A DNA stretch of 64,000 bases from Sulfotelmatobacter sp963788225 (GCA_963788225.1 CAWBGI010000001.1:124001-188000); one strand, 5' to 3'; positions 1-8,076 are shown, counted from the first letter of the stretch. Numbers and translations are program-made. The notes: generated by a model from the sequence alone, not told the origin.

Positions 1-231
1 CTGCTCACCGGCTGGCTGGATGATCCCGAGAAGCAGCAGGCCATCGGGCGCAGCTGGCTCTCGGCCCTGGAGAGCGCCAAAACCGCGCTCGCAGAAGAGA
101 TATGCGCGACGTTACCGGCAAAGAGCAGCTCCGCCCAGGTCTCGACGAAGAAGAACGTCTGCGAGGTTCTAAGGTGGCAGCCGAGCGTGGAAGACACGGC
201 TTGCGGTTGTCAGGACACCGCTAAGCGCTAG
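1..231 (+). CDS. partial reading frame at left edge, truncated by IS end
   Basis: An open frame runs in from the window edge and stops with TAG at 229-231, about 20 bases inside the proposed IS terminus. Its first 35 or so residues (LLTGWLDDPEKQQAIG...) look like ordinary helical protein. The later part is Ser/Lys/Cys-rich and may be off-frame, because a second short frame (ATG 102 to TAA 222-224) overlaps it. It could be the 3' end of a gene cut by the IS or non-coding DNA. No family is recognised. Confidence 0.25.
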   Translation: MLTGWLDDPEKQQAIGRSWLSALESAKTALAEEICATLPAKSSSAQVSTKKNVCEVLRWQPSVEDTACGCQDTAKR

Positions 232-247
232 TGATGCGCTTCGCTCT

Positions 248-1192
248 TCACGCAGCTTGCTGGCGGCGACTCTGACGTTGCTGTCTGGCGGCTTCCAGCT
301 TGCGGTCGCGCTCAGTGTGAATCTCGACCTGTCGGCCTGCGAGCATGTCCTTCGGCGCCACGTAGCCGATCGCACTGTGCAAGCGAACATTGTTATAGCG
401 ATCCACATACTGTTTAATCAGGCGTTTTGCATCTTCCAGTGACAGCGGCGTCCCCGGTCGAATGCATTCGCTTTTCAGCGACTTGTGCCAGCGTTCCAGC
501 TTTCCGTTCGACTGCGGGTAGCTAGGCGAGGTTCGGACGTGCGTCATGCCCGAGATGCGAATGAACTCCTTGAAATCGCGAGCAATGAACTGCGGGCCGT
601 TGTCCGAGATAATGCGTGGCTTCGCCTCCGGGTACTTTTCCTTGGCGCGTTCGAGAATTACTTCGACATCCGCTTCCCGCATCGACTCGCGCAAATCCCA
701 ATGCACGAGGAAACGGCTGAACCCGTCCAGAACGCTGCACAAGTAATAGAACGTGCCGCACAGGTTGATGTAGGAAATATCGATATGCCAGTGCTGATGC
801 GGTTGCATCGGCTGCTCGAAACCACTCCCCTTGCGCGAGGGTCGCCGCTTCCATCGCGATAACAACCCCGCCTGCTTCAACACTCGCCAGACGCTCGCCG
901 GACTGACGGCTACGACGCCAGCGTCAAGCATCATGAACGTCAGCCGCCGATAACCCTCCAGCGGATTTTGCATGTGGAAGCCGATGATCGCTCCCTTCTC
1001 CCACGGCTCCAGCCAGAAATCACGGGGAACCCAACCGTTGTGCTCGTTGACGCACCCGTACCGCTGCCGCCAGTCATAGAACTTGCTCGCGGTCACGCCC
1101 AGCCAATGGATAAACCGTCCGACACTGATCTCAGCCTTTTCAGACCAGCGCCGGACGAAATCCACGACTAGATCCCGCACATCATGCGGCAC
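248..1192 (-). CDS. IS3-family transposase OrfB (DDE catalytic domain)
   Basis: The 314-residue catalytic half of the transposase is read here from GTG at 1192. The region around residues 120-265 is an rve/RNase H-like integrase core with the DDE triad visible: D in WHIDISYI, D in ISDNGPQF, and E in NGKLERWHKSLKSE. An HTH_21-like segment (GYRRLTFMML) precedes it. The frame is open upstream of the GTG back to an A8 run shared with orfA, so the active protein is probably an OrfAB fusion made by -1 frameshifting rather than a separately initiated OrfB. It looks intact. Confidence 0.9.
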   Translation of the reverse strand: MPHDVRDLVVDFVRRWSEKAEISVGRFIHWLGVTASKFYDWRQRYGCVNEHNGWVPRDFWLEPWEKGAIIGFHMQNPLEGYRRLTFMMLDAGVVAVSPASVWRVLKQAGLLSRWKRRPSRKGSGFEQPMQPHQHWHIDISYINLCGTFYYLCSVLDGFSRFLVHWDLRESMREADVEVILERAKEKYPEAKPRIISDNGPQFIARDFKEFIRISGMTHVRTSPSYPQSNGKLERWHKSLKSECIRPGTPLSLEDAKRLIKQYVDRYNNVRLHSAIGYVAPKDMLAGRQVEIHTERDRKLEAARQQRQSRRQQAA

Positions 1193-1203
1193 CCAGATAC
1201 CAG

Positions 1204-1518
1204 TTAGACTTCCCCAAGACTTTTTTTTAGCGCGATGTGCTCAGCCATCAGCTCAGCCAGGACCTCGTCCTTGGTCTGCACCTTCTTCTCCAAGAACTCG
1301 ATCCGGTTCTGCTTCTCCTCCACTTGGCGGTGGGGACGCTCCTGAGACTGAAAAGCGGCGGCTCCGTTCTCGAACAGTTCCTTCTGCCAGCGATAGAACA
1401 CCGTTGGCCGCAGGCCCAGTTCTTCACACAACTCCGAGACGGGCACTTTGTCCACAAGATGCCGCCTCAGGATGGCTACCTTTTCTTCTGGGGTGAAATG
1501 CTTCCGTTCCTTCCTCAT
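1204..1518 (-). CDS. IS3-family transposase OrfA (helix-turn-helix)
   Basis: A 104-residue DNA-binding half begins MRKERKHFTPEEKVAILRRH and has a homeodomain-like HTH (VSELCEELGLRPTVFYRWQKEL, about residues 28-49). A coiled-coil/leucine-zipper stretch follows (about 65-100, EEKQNRIEFLEKKVQTKDEV). It belongs to the Transposase_8/IS3 OrfA family. A run of eight A on the coding strand (T8 on plus, 1221-1228) lies eight codons before its stop. It is positioned to give -1 slippage into OrfB, the usual IS3 control of transposition. Confidence 0.9.
   Translation of the reverse strand: MRKERKHFTPEEKVAILRRHLVDKVPVSELCEELGLRPTVFYRWQKELFENGAAAFQSQERPHRQVEEKQNRIEFLEKKVQTKDEVLAELMAEHIALKKSLGEV
1221..1228 (-). 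promoter_or_regulatory. programmed -1 frameshift slippery site in IS transposase
   Basis: On the coding strand the codons CTA AAA AAA AGT contain an A8 run. Stepping back one base turns K-K-S-L-G-E-V-stop into K-K-K-S-W-G and joins OrfA to the frame of OrfB without a stop in between. A AAA AAA/G tracts are the classic IS3 shift signal. I did not identify a downstream stimulatory structure. Confidence 0.75.
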
Positions 1519-1530
1519 ACGTTCACTCCG

Positions 1531-3285
1531 TTATCTTAACGGACGAACGCTTTCTCCATTTCCAACTGAGGCAGGACAGAAGTTCCAAATCTGCGTGATC
1601 GGCTTTCCAAAAGACTCGGCGCGTTTGATTATTGCCTGAGCATCCCACTGCGAGAAGCCCTGCGCTAGTTGTAGCGCCATATCCAATTCAGACTTTTCGT
1701 AATGCTCCTTTTTCTTCGTCGGATAACCTTTACTAGCCGCCGCTTGATTGAGCCGTTCTCCGAGCATCGTCAGATTCCCAAGGTGCCAGAGGTAGGGTTC
1801 TAATTCTTCAGGACTCGTCCATTCCGCAGAAGGCTTCTTGGGGAAAATATGTTCGAGGTTAGATTCGTCTATCGTTACTTCCTTCGTTTTGGTTTGCATG
1901 GATCGAGCGATTCTATGCACGAGATATTTTGCTTCGTCAGGTTCTAAAATTAGCCGTTTGACGGCATCTTTCACCGTATCATCGGTTGGTGTATTCTTGA
2001 CCAACGCCGCCTTTATTAGGGTGCGTGTCTCTTTAACTTTATCCTTGGCATCTACGTTCTCGCGGGCCATTGACTTGCGGATGTCTCTTGCCAGTGCGTA
2101 GAAGATATTTTCCATGCCGCCAGGATCAAGCCCGGTAACGATGGAATATCGTGTGATAAATACAAGCAACCATTTGGCCGCGTCTTCTAGCTCTTTTGTT
2201 GAAAGCACCGCATGTGCGGACAATAGGACGGGGAGCGGGGCATCCATGTGCAAGTCCGAGACGAGAGTTTTGACGTAGGGCGTAGCCTCCTTTAAGTGCT
2301 CTTCATCGGCCTTCACCAATTCAACATAGCGCGTGCACTCTTCTGCGCACGACTGTGCGAACTCAAGCGGGTCTTTGCCGTTGGTTTCGATATGCTCCTT
2401 TAGAGCGGTAAACAAATCTGTACTTTTCAGGTCGCCGTACTTCGACAGCCACATGTGCCGAATGAAACGACTAGGGTCTCGTTTAGCCATTCCCTCAACC
2501 ATGTCGTTCCACTGACTGCGAATCTGCTGCCGGACATCAGCCGATTCAGCCTTACGCATTAGGTAATTAAGCAACAGGTCGGGAACAGACAACCGCAATC
2601 CACGATCATTAAGGGTCTCAAAAATATTGAAAGCGGCTCCTTCATCCAATACTAAAATGCTGGCCATTACCAACTCATTCTTCACCACCTGACGCATGTC
2701 TTTGAGAACAACTAATGCCTCTGGGGGACTCAGCGGACTGATGATGGCAGCAACGTTCGCTTCCAATATTTCGCGGGCCTTTTGGATGTTTCGATGGGAC
2801 AGGAGACGCGGCTTTTTATCCTTAGCACGCGGGAATTTTTGAATCGTATCTTGAAAATAAGTCTTGTCTAGTTCTCCCAACTCTATACTGTAACCAACCT
2901 CCTCTTTATCAATGAGACCGCCCTGTAGCTTTCCAGCAAAGACCACAGCATCAGTAATTGTTAGGTCATTGCCGAGATCACGAAGAACACTAAGTAGGAT
3001 CGTGGCTGTCGCCAATCTTTGTTGGCCGTCAAGAAGAACCAAGTCTTTGTCGGAGGCCGTGCTCGGCATAATCACAATCGGGCCGAGAAAATATTTGTCC
3101 GCTGTCCCTTTTGCCGTTCGTTTCTTTCTGTGATCCTCAATGTCCTTCCAAAAAGCATCGACGTGCTTTTTTCCCCAACTATAGCCGCGCTGGAACGCGG
3201 GTACAATAATCCGCCCTTCATTCGATTCGCTGATAAGATCGCTCATCCTTTTAGCCTGTGCGCTATATGCCTCTGCCGCGTGCAT
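1531..3285 (-). CDS. DUF262/DUF1524 (GmrSD-type) putative type IV restriction enzyme, 3' end replaced by IS
   Basis: This is a predicted nucleotide-driven, modification-dependent restriction protein of the GmrS-GmrD single-chain type, acting against phage DNA with modified bases. The N-terminal DUF262 domain has the family motif LLDGQQRLATATILL (about residues 90-104) and QRGYSWGKKHV near residue 35. The C-terminal DUF1524 half has the HNH-like signature NLEHIFPKK followed by LGNLTMLGERLNQAAA. I prefer ATG 3285, which has GAGGT 9 bases upstream; an in-frame ATG at 3327 would add 14 poor residues. After Q-I-W-N-F the frame enters the IS end and adds about 16 foreign residues before TAA, so only a few native residues appear lost. 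Base composition is more A+T-rich than the core genes, suggesting transfer. Confidence 0.8.
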   Translation of the reverse strand: MHAAEAYSAQAKRMSDLISESNEGRIIVPAFQRGYSWGKKHVDAFWKDIEDHRKKRTAKGTADKYFLGPIVIMPSTASDKDLVLLDGQQRLATATILLSVLRDLGNDLTITDAVVFAGKLQGGLIDKEEVGYSIELGELDKTYFQDTIQKFPRAKDKKPRLLSHRNIQKAREILEANVAAIISPLSPPEALVVLKDMRQVVKNELVMASILVLDEGAAFNIFETLNDRGLRLSVPDLLLNYLMRKAESADVRQQIRSQWNDMVEGMAKRDPSRFIRHMWLSKYGDLKSTDLFTALKEHIETNGKDPLEFAQSCAEECTRYVELVKADEEHLKEATPYVKTLVSDLHMDAPLPVLLSAHAVLSTKELEDAAKWLLVFITRYSIVTGLDPGGMENIFYALARDIRKSMARENVDAKDKVKETRTLIKAALVKNTPTDDTVKDAVKRLILEPDEAKYLVHRIARSMQTKTKEVTIDESNLEHIFPKKPSAEWTSPEELEPYLWHLGNLTMLGERLNQAAASKGYPTKKKEHYEKSELDMALQLAQGFSQWDAQAIIKRAESFGKPITQIWNFCPASVGNGESVRPLR

Positions 3286-3536
3286 GTTTTCGACCTCGGA
3301 GGAATAGTGGTACGACCAACGGGTCATAGTACACCCCTACTTCGGGGCGCACTACTCCCCACTGCCCTGTCCCGCTCAGAATACACCTCTTGATGAGTGT
3401 TCGCTATTAGTGCCTTTATTTCTCCCATCGAATCAGCAAGTTGCCCCCAAAATGCCCCTCCAGGGGGGCTTGACAAGATTTTCCCAAAACGGGAAAAAGC
3501 GCATTTTCCCGGACGCGATTGGCCGATAAGGGATTC
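3286..3536. other. non-coding stretch between DUF262 gene and toxin remnant
   Basis: No convincing gene is seen. Short hairpin-forming strings occur: GCCCCTCCAGGGGGGC near 3458-3473 and TTTTCCCAAAACGGGAAAA near 3480-3498. The second has an A/T-rich stem and could act as a weak bidirectional terminator. Confidence 0.4.
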
Positions 3537-3694
3537 TCAGTCTTCATCGTCCCGGAGGACGGACTCGATCTCCCGTGCGCCGTGGAGAACGCGGACGATC
3601 GGACGATCTCGACTCCCATTGGAAGCGGCATGTAGAAGACGACGTAGCGGCCGACTGGGAAGCTGCGGCCCAGCGGCCCGAGTGTGGGCCTGAA
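3537..3694 (-). pseudogene. remnant of a RelE/ParE-family toxin, frameshifted by an 8-bp tandem duplication
   Basis: Read on the minus strand, this codes for L-G-R-S-F-P-V-G-R-Y-V-V-F-Y-M-P-L-P-M-G-V-E-I-V-R and, one frame over, V-L-H-G-A-R-E-I-E-S-V-L-R-D-D-E-D-stop. Together these are the C-terminal half of ParE/RelE toxins (FPVGRYVIFYRP...IEIVRVLHGARD). The frame break lies exactly on a perfect 8-bp tandem duplication, GGACGATC twice at 3593-3608 on the plus strand. The N-terminal half of the toxin is missing, and the frame is closed by TGA at 3695-3697. It is therefore a dead toxin gene. Compare the antitoxin-like remnant at 4653-4847. Confidence 0.7.
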
Positions 3695-3706
3695 TCACGT
3701 CCCGGG

Positions 3707-4528
3707 TCAGTGCGGTAGGGTTACGACTACTCGATAAAACCCAAGATTGTCCAGGAGAAACAAATCAGGAACCCGTACACCCTTCGCTTTCGGAAACGCG
3801 TCCTGCGGTTCTACGACATCGTTAATCGCGAGCCACAACCACCCCGTCGCCGGAACAGTCTCGTCACTTTTGGGCCACCGCCTTCCAACCAGAAAAACAT
3901 CTTTCTGTTCATTCGGCGGTTCCCCGTTCGAATCCACATCTTCGCGGGTCAAGATAGTCCCTAGCAGAGCCCCATACGACAAGTTAGAGGCGAGCTTGAA
4001 CCGCTGTCTCCCGACAAAGGACGTAGGGCCAACCACAAAGTCGCCCTCCGGATCACTCCAGTAATGCCGAGGCGCGAGTTGCTGCCAGTCTTCCTCGGTG
4101 AAGAACTCTTCGGGCGTATGGTTTACATCCTTACTCAAGCCGGGACGACTCCGCGCCACCTTGTTTTCTAAAGCGATACGAGTCTCCACCACGTTATAAA
4201 TTCCGTTGAAGTCGATGTTCACGCGCCCGTCTGCGGCAATCGTCATCTTACTGCCCTTCTTGACGTAGACATGCGTCGGCTGCCAACTCGTTTGAGGATT
4301 TACGACGAGGTAATAGTGATCCTGGTCTGATCCCGAGGACTTCAACTCAATCGAGCTCCCTTTTGAGGAGAGCGTTAGACTCGTGGTATTCAAATGGAGA
4401 ATTTTCGGCACGAGCCACGCGGCTAGCAAAATAAGTCCAAGCAAGGTTACAAGAAGGAATATAAAAGAAAAGAATCTCTTACCATCTGAAATGACGAGCT
4501 TGAGAACGTCCGCGATCGAGTCGGCCAT
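3707..4528 (-). CDS. membrane-anchored lectin-like (PA-IL/LecA-fold) protein
   Basis: The 273-residue protein has one N-terminal membrane segment (about residues 19-41, FFSFIFLLVTLLGLILLAAW). The rest is predicted extracytoplasmic and beta-rich. The last 180 residues carry the spacing of PA-IL/LecA-like sandwich domains: VYVKKGSKMTIAADG, then YGALLGTI, KDVFLVGRR, GWLWLAINDVV and finally DNLGFYRVVVTL. This suggests sugar or ligand binding at the cell surface. LecA calcium and galactose ligands are not all obvious, so binding is inferred from the fold pattern only. Start ATG 4528 has a strong AAGGAG 7 bases upstream. It lies between the decayed antitoxin and toxin fragments. Confidence 0.6.
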   Translation of the reverse strand: MADSIADVLKLVISDGKRFFSFIFLLVTLLGLILLAAWLVPKILHLNTTSLTLSSKGSSIELKSSGSDQDHYYLVVNPQTSWQPTHVYVKKGSKMTIAADGRVNIDFNGIYNVVETRIALENKVARSRPGLSKDVNHTPEEFFTEEDWQQLAPRHYWSDPEGDFVVGPTSFVGRQRFKLASNLSYGALLGTILTREDVDSNGEPPNEQKDVFLVGRRWPKSDETVPATGWLWLAINDVVEPQDAFPKAKGVRVPDLFLLDNLGFYRVVVTLPH

Positions 4529-4652
4529 AGGATGCTCCTTAGAGTCGGACTGGAGCTTAGCCCTGCGGACCTAGCCGTAACAACGGACTCTGGCTTCTGT
4601 TACGAAATCCGAACAAATGCATCTGGACGCGGACCGCCCGCCCATCCGTCCT

Positions 4653-4847
4653 TCATCGCCCCGTACGAGCCGCAAGCCGCCGTACTTCCTCGTACGGAAT
4701 CATCTGAACCTTGCCCGAATCAATCTCTTCGACACGGAGCGCTGCGGGCATCCGGGAAACCCACCTTTCGAAAAGAGCAATGGCGGGCCACTCGCCGGAG
4801 TAAGATGTGTTAGTTGGCCAACTGGCCCGTCCGAAATTTGAAGACAA
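4653..4847 (-). pseudogene. remnant of an addiction-module antitoxin (TIGR02574-like C-terminus)
   Basis: The minus-strand frame ends in V-E-E-I-D-S-G-K-V-Q-M-I-P-Y-E-E-V-R-R-L-A. This is very close to the C-terminal signature of the small 'addiction module component' antitoxins (EIDSGKVKTIPWEEVR). The preceding 35 residues do not resemble the family's helical N-terminus and look frameshifted. In intact modules this antitoxin directly precedes a ParE-type toxin. Here the toxin remnant is found beyond the lectin-like gene, about 1 kb away on the same strand. I treat it as a broken gene; a short functional fragment cannot be excluded. Confidence 0.5.
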
Positions 4848-6943
4848 TCGTCGAAAAAATCGAGGCGCTCACAAGAGAGCCGGGATTCATCTATACCCTG
4901 GCCCTCATACTGATGAGAGACCTCTTTTTGACTCCAGAAGATATTGCGGACATCAACCCCCGCGAGCACCTCAATATCCAAGAAATAACTTTTCTCATCG
5001 GGTTGCTTGTCAAGACTGAGATTGACTTCATCCTTCCGGCGGAAAACGAATCCTCTAGGCGCTTCGACTTTACTTACCAGCTATTTGAGGAGCTACATAA
5101 CAAATATCATGAGTCTTTCCAAGAACAGATCGCCAGCAGTATTAAGCACGGTCTGGGGAACGAAACGCGCGAAGAGAACTATAGGCGAGTTTTTGGCTCG
5201 GGCCTCACGGCTTCTGAGCCAATCTTCTACTCGGCATCCGGTGCATATGACTTCCAATACTTGAAATTTGCCATCGAAAAATATAGCAATGACGCACCCT
5301 GGATCCAGCAACACGTTGGCATTGACATCGAGGCCATGGCGAAGATCGCCCGAGAACTCAAGAGCTTGCACGAGCTCAGATTCAATGGTCTTGCAAGCCT
5401 GCCGCCGAGAGACTTTGAGGCAATGTGTAGAGCCGGACTATCAGTGTTCTGTTTTGAGGAAAGAGACCTTCAAGAATTCGGAGCAGCGGTTAAACCTTTC
5501 CTGAAAGCATTTTCACTGACACCCGGAGCAGTCAATGCAAAGCTCCAGCTGCCGGGACAATACAATGAACTCCAATCCAAGCCAATCGTTCGCCTTCCTG
5601 ACGGCCGCTACTTCTTGCCGATCGGCTTCAATCTTTCAGAAGCGATTTACGAAGGCCCATTTTACTGGATGAACGCTGATCTGGCCTATTCGGCTACGGC
5701 ACTATTGAATCGCGGACATTTTGCCGAATCGGTGACTGCGAAGCTTTTGACAAATGTTTTTGGAGCCGAAAACGTCTACACGGACGTGGAGGTCAGGGGG
5801 CGGAAAGGCCACACGATAACCGATATCGATGTTCTTGCGATCGTTGGCAACAAGGCCGTCATCGCGCAAGTAAAGTCGAAGCGCCTAACCGAACTGGCGA
5901 GGCTCGGTGATGAGAAGCGGCTGATGGCTGACTTCGAATTGGCCGTGCAAGACGCTTACGACCAGGGCCTCCTCTGCAGGAAGGCCCTAATCGACCGCAG
6001 GAACAAGCTGTTCGTAAATGGTACCGAGCTGAACCCGACCGAAGCTATAGATGAGGCCTACATTCTGTGCGTCACTGTGGACTACTATCCTGCAGTCACG
6101 CATCAGGTCGATGTATATCTCAAGAAAACGTCCAGCGATCCCTTCCCGGTTGCCCTCAGCATATTTGATCTGGACGTTATTGCCTTCTATCTCACCGATC
6201 CGTTTGAATTCGCCTACTACCTGCGGCAGAGGACCGCGTTAGCTGACTATTTCAAGGCTGACTCTGAAATGACACTGTTAGGCCGCCATCTACGGAACAA
6301 GCTGTTCAAAAGCGGCGATGCTTGCATGGAAATCTTGGACGGCAGTTTCGGGCAACTGATAGATGCCAATTTTCAAGTCATGCGTGGGGCCGTTCCGCGG
6401 ACCCACGCCGCAGATAAGTTGCACACCCAGTGGCAAAATACTGAATTTGCGGCACTCGTCGATCAGGCGAAACTCACCGGCGACCCTAGATTCACGGACG
6501 TTGTGTTTTTCCTGTACGACCTGGCAGGAAAAGGAGCCGATGGGCTCATAGAAGTGTTGAAAAGCGCCAAACAAAAAGCATTGAGCGATCAGCGCCCCCA
6601 CGACGCTCGGGTGCCCTTCACTGGAGGTCGAAGCGGATTTACTGTCCTCGTGGAACCAAGCTCGTTATTTGTTCTTCAGCGAAAATTACTGGCCCTCGCC
6701 AGAATGGCGAAATATAAATCTAGGGCCGACGAGTGGCTCGCTCTGGGCTGCGTCGCCACGAGCCCGAGGATCGTGGACGCAATGGTTTTTAACAAGGATC
6801 CGTGGAAGCCCGATCCGGGGTTGGAAGAGCTTTCAAAACATCTTCGAGGCAAACTAATGACGCCCTCCGGAGCAAAGATAGGTAGAAATCAACCCTGTCC
6901 ATGTAACAGCGGCAAGAAATTTAAGTACTGTCACGGAAGGTAA
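4814..6943 (+). CDS. large PD-(D/E)XK nuclease-like protein with C-terminal SEC-C motif
   Basis: The 709-residue cytoplasmic protein has three recognisable parts. Residues 1-290 are mostly helical and unassigned. About 300-400 is a restriction-endonuclease-like core: FAESVTAKLLTNVFG, then TDIDVLAI (metal-binding Asp, about 336-338) and VIAQVKSKRL (about 350-358, where the usual E-x-K is Q-x-K). The final residues 688-709 are a SEC-C zinc motif (RNQPCPCNSGKKFKYCHGR). SEC-C motifs often tail nucleases and SecA. The start is TTG 4814 with GGAG about 13 bases upstream; the next in-frame Met is at residue 35. It lies in an accessory patch with a restriction gene and IS, so a DNA-processing or defence role is likely but unproven. 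It ends 10 bases from convergent pdxS. Confidence 0.6.
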   Translation: MANWPVRNLKTIVEKIEALTREPGFIYTLALILMRDLFLTPEDIADINPREHLNIQEITFLIGLLVKTEIDFILPAENESSRRFDFTYQLFEELHNKYHESFQEQIASSIKHGLGNETREENYRRVFGSGLTASEPIFYSASGAYDFQYLKFAIEKYSNDAPWIQQHVGIDIEAMAKIARELKSLHELRFNGLASLPPRDFEAMCRAGLSVFCFEERDLQEFGAAVKPFLKAFSLTPGAVNAKLQLPGQYNELQSKPIVRLPDGRYFLPIGFNLSEAIYEGPFYWMNADLAYSATALLNRGHFAESVTAKLLTNVFGAENVYTDVEVRGRKGHTITDIDVLAIVGNKAVIAQVKSKRLTELARLGDEKRLMADFELAVQDAYDQGLLCRKALIDRRNKLFVNGTELNPTEAIDEAYILCVTVDYYPAVTHQVDVYLKKTSSDPFPVALSIFDLDVIAFYLTDPFEFAYYLRQRTALADYFKADSEMTLLGRHLRNKLFKSGDACMEILDGSFGQLIDANFQVMRGAVPRTHAADKLHTQWQNTEFAALVDQAKLTGDPRFTDVVFFLYDLAGKGADGLIEVLKSAKQKALSDQRPHDARVPFTGGRSGFTVLVEPSSLFVLQRKLLALARMAKYKSRADEWLALGCVATSPRIVDAMVFNKDPWKPDPGLEELSKHLRGKLMTPSGAKIGRNQPCPCNSGKKFKYCHGR

Positions 6944-6953
6944 TTCGACCCTC

Positions 6954-7874
6954 CTACCATCCTCTTGTCTGCAGCATCTGCGCCTCATCCAGTCCCGCGA
7001 CGGCCAGGCCTTTCATTGCTCCTGCCAAGTCCTCGCTGACTTCAAGTAATACTTTAGGGTCGTTGAAGTGGGTGGCGGCTTTTACTATGGCTCTCGCTCG
7101 CTTTTCTGCTTCGGCGGGGTCGGCGAAGGTGGTGCTGTCTTTCATGAAGATGCCGCTGCCTACGAAGACGGCTTCGGCTCCTAGCTGCATGACCAGGCTG
7201 GCGTCGGCTGGGGTGGCGATGCCTCCGGCGCTGAAGTTGGGGACGGGGAGCTTCCCTTCTTTCGCTACCAGCTTGATCAGTTCGTACGGGGCCTGGTGCT
7301 CTTTGGCTTTGGCGTAGAGTTCTTCTTCGCTTAGCACGGTCAGGATTTTCATCTCCTGCACGATCTGGCGGATGTGCTTCACGGCGTGAACTACGTCTCC
7401 CGTGCCGGCTTCGCCCTTGGTGCGGATCATGGCTGCGCCTTCGGCGATGCGGCGCAGGGCTTCGCCGAGATTGCGCGCGCCGCAGACGAATGGGACGGTG
7501 AAGGCATGCTTGTCGACGTGGTGAGCTTCGTCGGCCGGGGTGAGCACTTCGGATTCGTCAATGTAGTCGACGCCGAGTTCCTGCAGAATCTGCGCCTCAG
7601 CGAAATGTCCGATGCGGCACTTCGCCATCACCGGGATCGAGACCTCGGCCATGATCTCGCGAATTTTTTTAGGCGAGGCCATGCGGGCCACGCCGCCTTC
7701 GGCGCGGATTTGCGCCGGGACTCGCTCGAGCGCCATCACAGCTACCGCTCCAGCCTTCTCGGCTATGGAGGCTTGCTCGGCATTGGTTACATCCATGATT
7801 GTGCCGCCCTTTAGCATTTCGGCTAGGCCGGTCTTCAGGCGGAGACTGGTGTTGCTACCGTTGTTTTGCGACAT
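6954..7874 (-). CDS. pdxS: pyridoxal 5'-phosphate synthase, PdxS subunit
   Basis: PdxS builds pyridoxal phosphate from ribose 5-phosphate, glyceraldehyde 3-phosphate and ammonia in the DXP-independent vitamin B6 route. The (beta/alpha)8 enzyme is 306 residues, the usual length. Visible catalytic residues are Asp28 (TIMDVTNAEQ), Lys85 (PVMAKCRIGH), which forms the substrate imine, and Lys153 (IRTKGEAGTGD). The glutaminase partner PdxT, normally encoded next door, is not in this window, so it must be elsewhere or replaced by free ammonia. The upstream 230 bases hold repeats rather than a gene. Confidence 0.95.
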   Translation of the reverse strand: MSQNNGSNTSLRLKTGLAEMLKGGTIMDVTNAEQASIAEKAGAVAVMALERVPAQIRAEGGVARMASPKKIREIMAEVSIPVMAKCRIGHFAEAQILQELGVDYIDESEVLTPADEAHHVDKHAFTVPFVCGARNLGEALRRIAEGAAMIRTKGEAGTGDVVHAVKHIRQIVQEMKILTVLSEEELYAKAKEHQAPYELIKLVAKEGKLPVPNFSAGGIATPADASLVMQLGAEAVFVGSGIFMKDSTTFADPAEAEKRARAIVKAATHFNDPKVLLEVSEDLAGAMKGLAVAGLDEAQMLQTRGW

Positions 7875-7886
7875 GGGTGGACTCTT

Positions 7887-7920
7887 TCGGGCTTCGGGCT
7901 TCGGCTATCGGCCTTCGGCT
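7887..7920. repeat. GGCTTCGG-type intergenic repeat, copy 1
   Basis: The string TCGGGCTTCGGGCTTCGG, followed by a diverged GGCCTTCGGCT, lies just upstream of pdxS. The same motif, in longer inverted-repeat form, occurs at 37883-38051 and 48522-48606. It is part of a dispersed intergenic repeat family. Confidence 0.6.
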
Positions 7921-8076
7921 AAGCTGGACTTATTTTACAGCGCGTTTCCGATTCGCGGTACCCCTGCGAGAACAGTTGCCAGCCGCCAGTTGCCAGTTGT
8001 CAGTACAAACCCTTCACCACAGGGGCTGTCCCTAAATGCACTCGACGTGGTTGAAACGAAGATCAAAGTCAAAGGC

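Larger units (their letters stand above)
208..1578 (-). mobile_element. IS3-family insertion sequence
   Basis: An element of about 1.37 kb carries two consecutive minus-strand transposase frames of IS3 layout. The proposed ends are TGTCAGGACACC at 208 and, on the opposite strand, TGTCCTGCCTCA ending at 1578. They share the first four bases and are otherwise only partly matched, so the exact ends are tentative. The right end coincides with the point where the neighbouring DUF262 protein stops looking family-like. No target-site duplication is visible (flanks gcggt and gaagt), which suggests a later deletion or rearrangement at one side. Confidence 0.75.

Noticed and set aside
169..408. 79-residue minus-strand frame over the IS end and transposase tail
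   Set aside because: It overlaps OrfB in another frame, has no family resemblance and is rich in Arg/Ser, typical of a shadow frame.
3397..3693. 98-residue plus-strand frame opposite the toxin remnant
   Set aside because: Arg/Ser/Pro-rich with no domain; the minus strand shows recognisable ParE sequence instead.
3915..3935. GTTCGAATCC string resembling a tRNA T-arm
   Set aside because: No acceptor, D or anticodon stem around it; it lies inside the lectin-like coding sequence.
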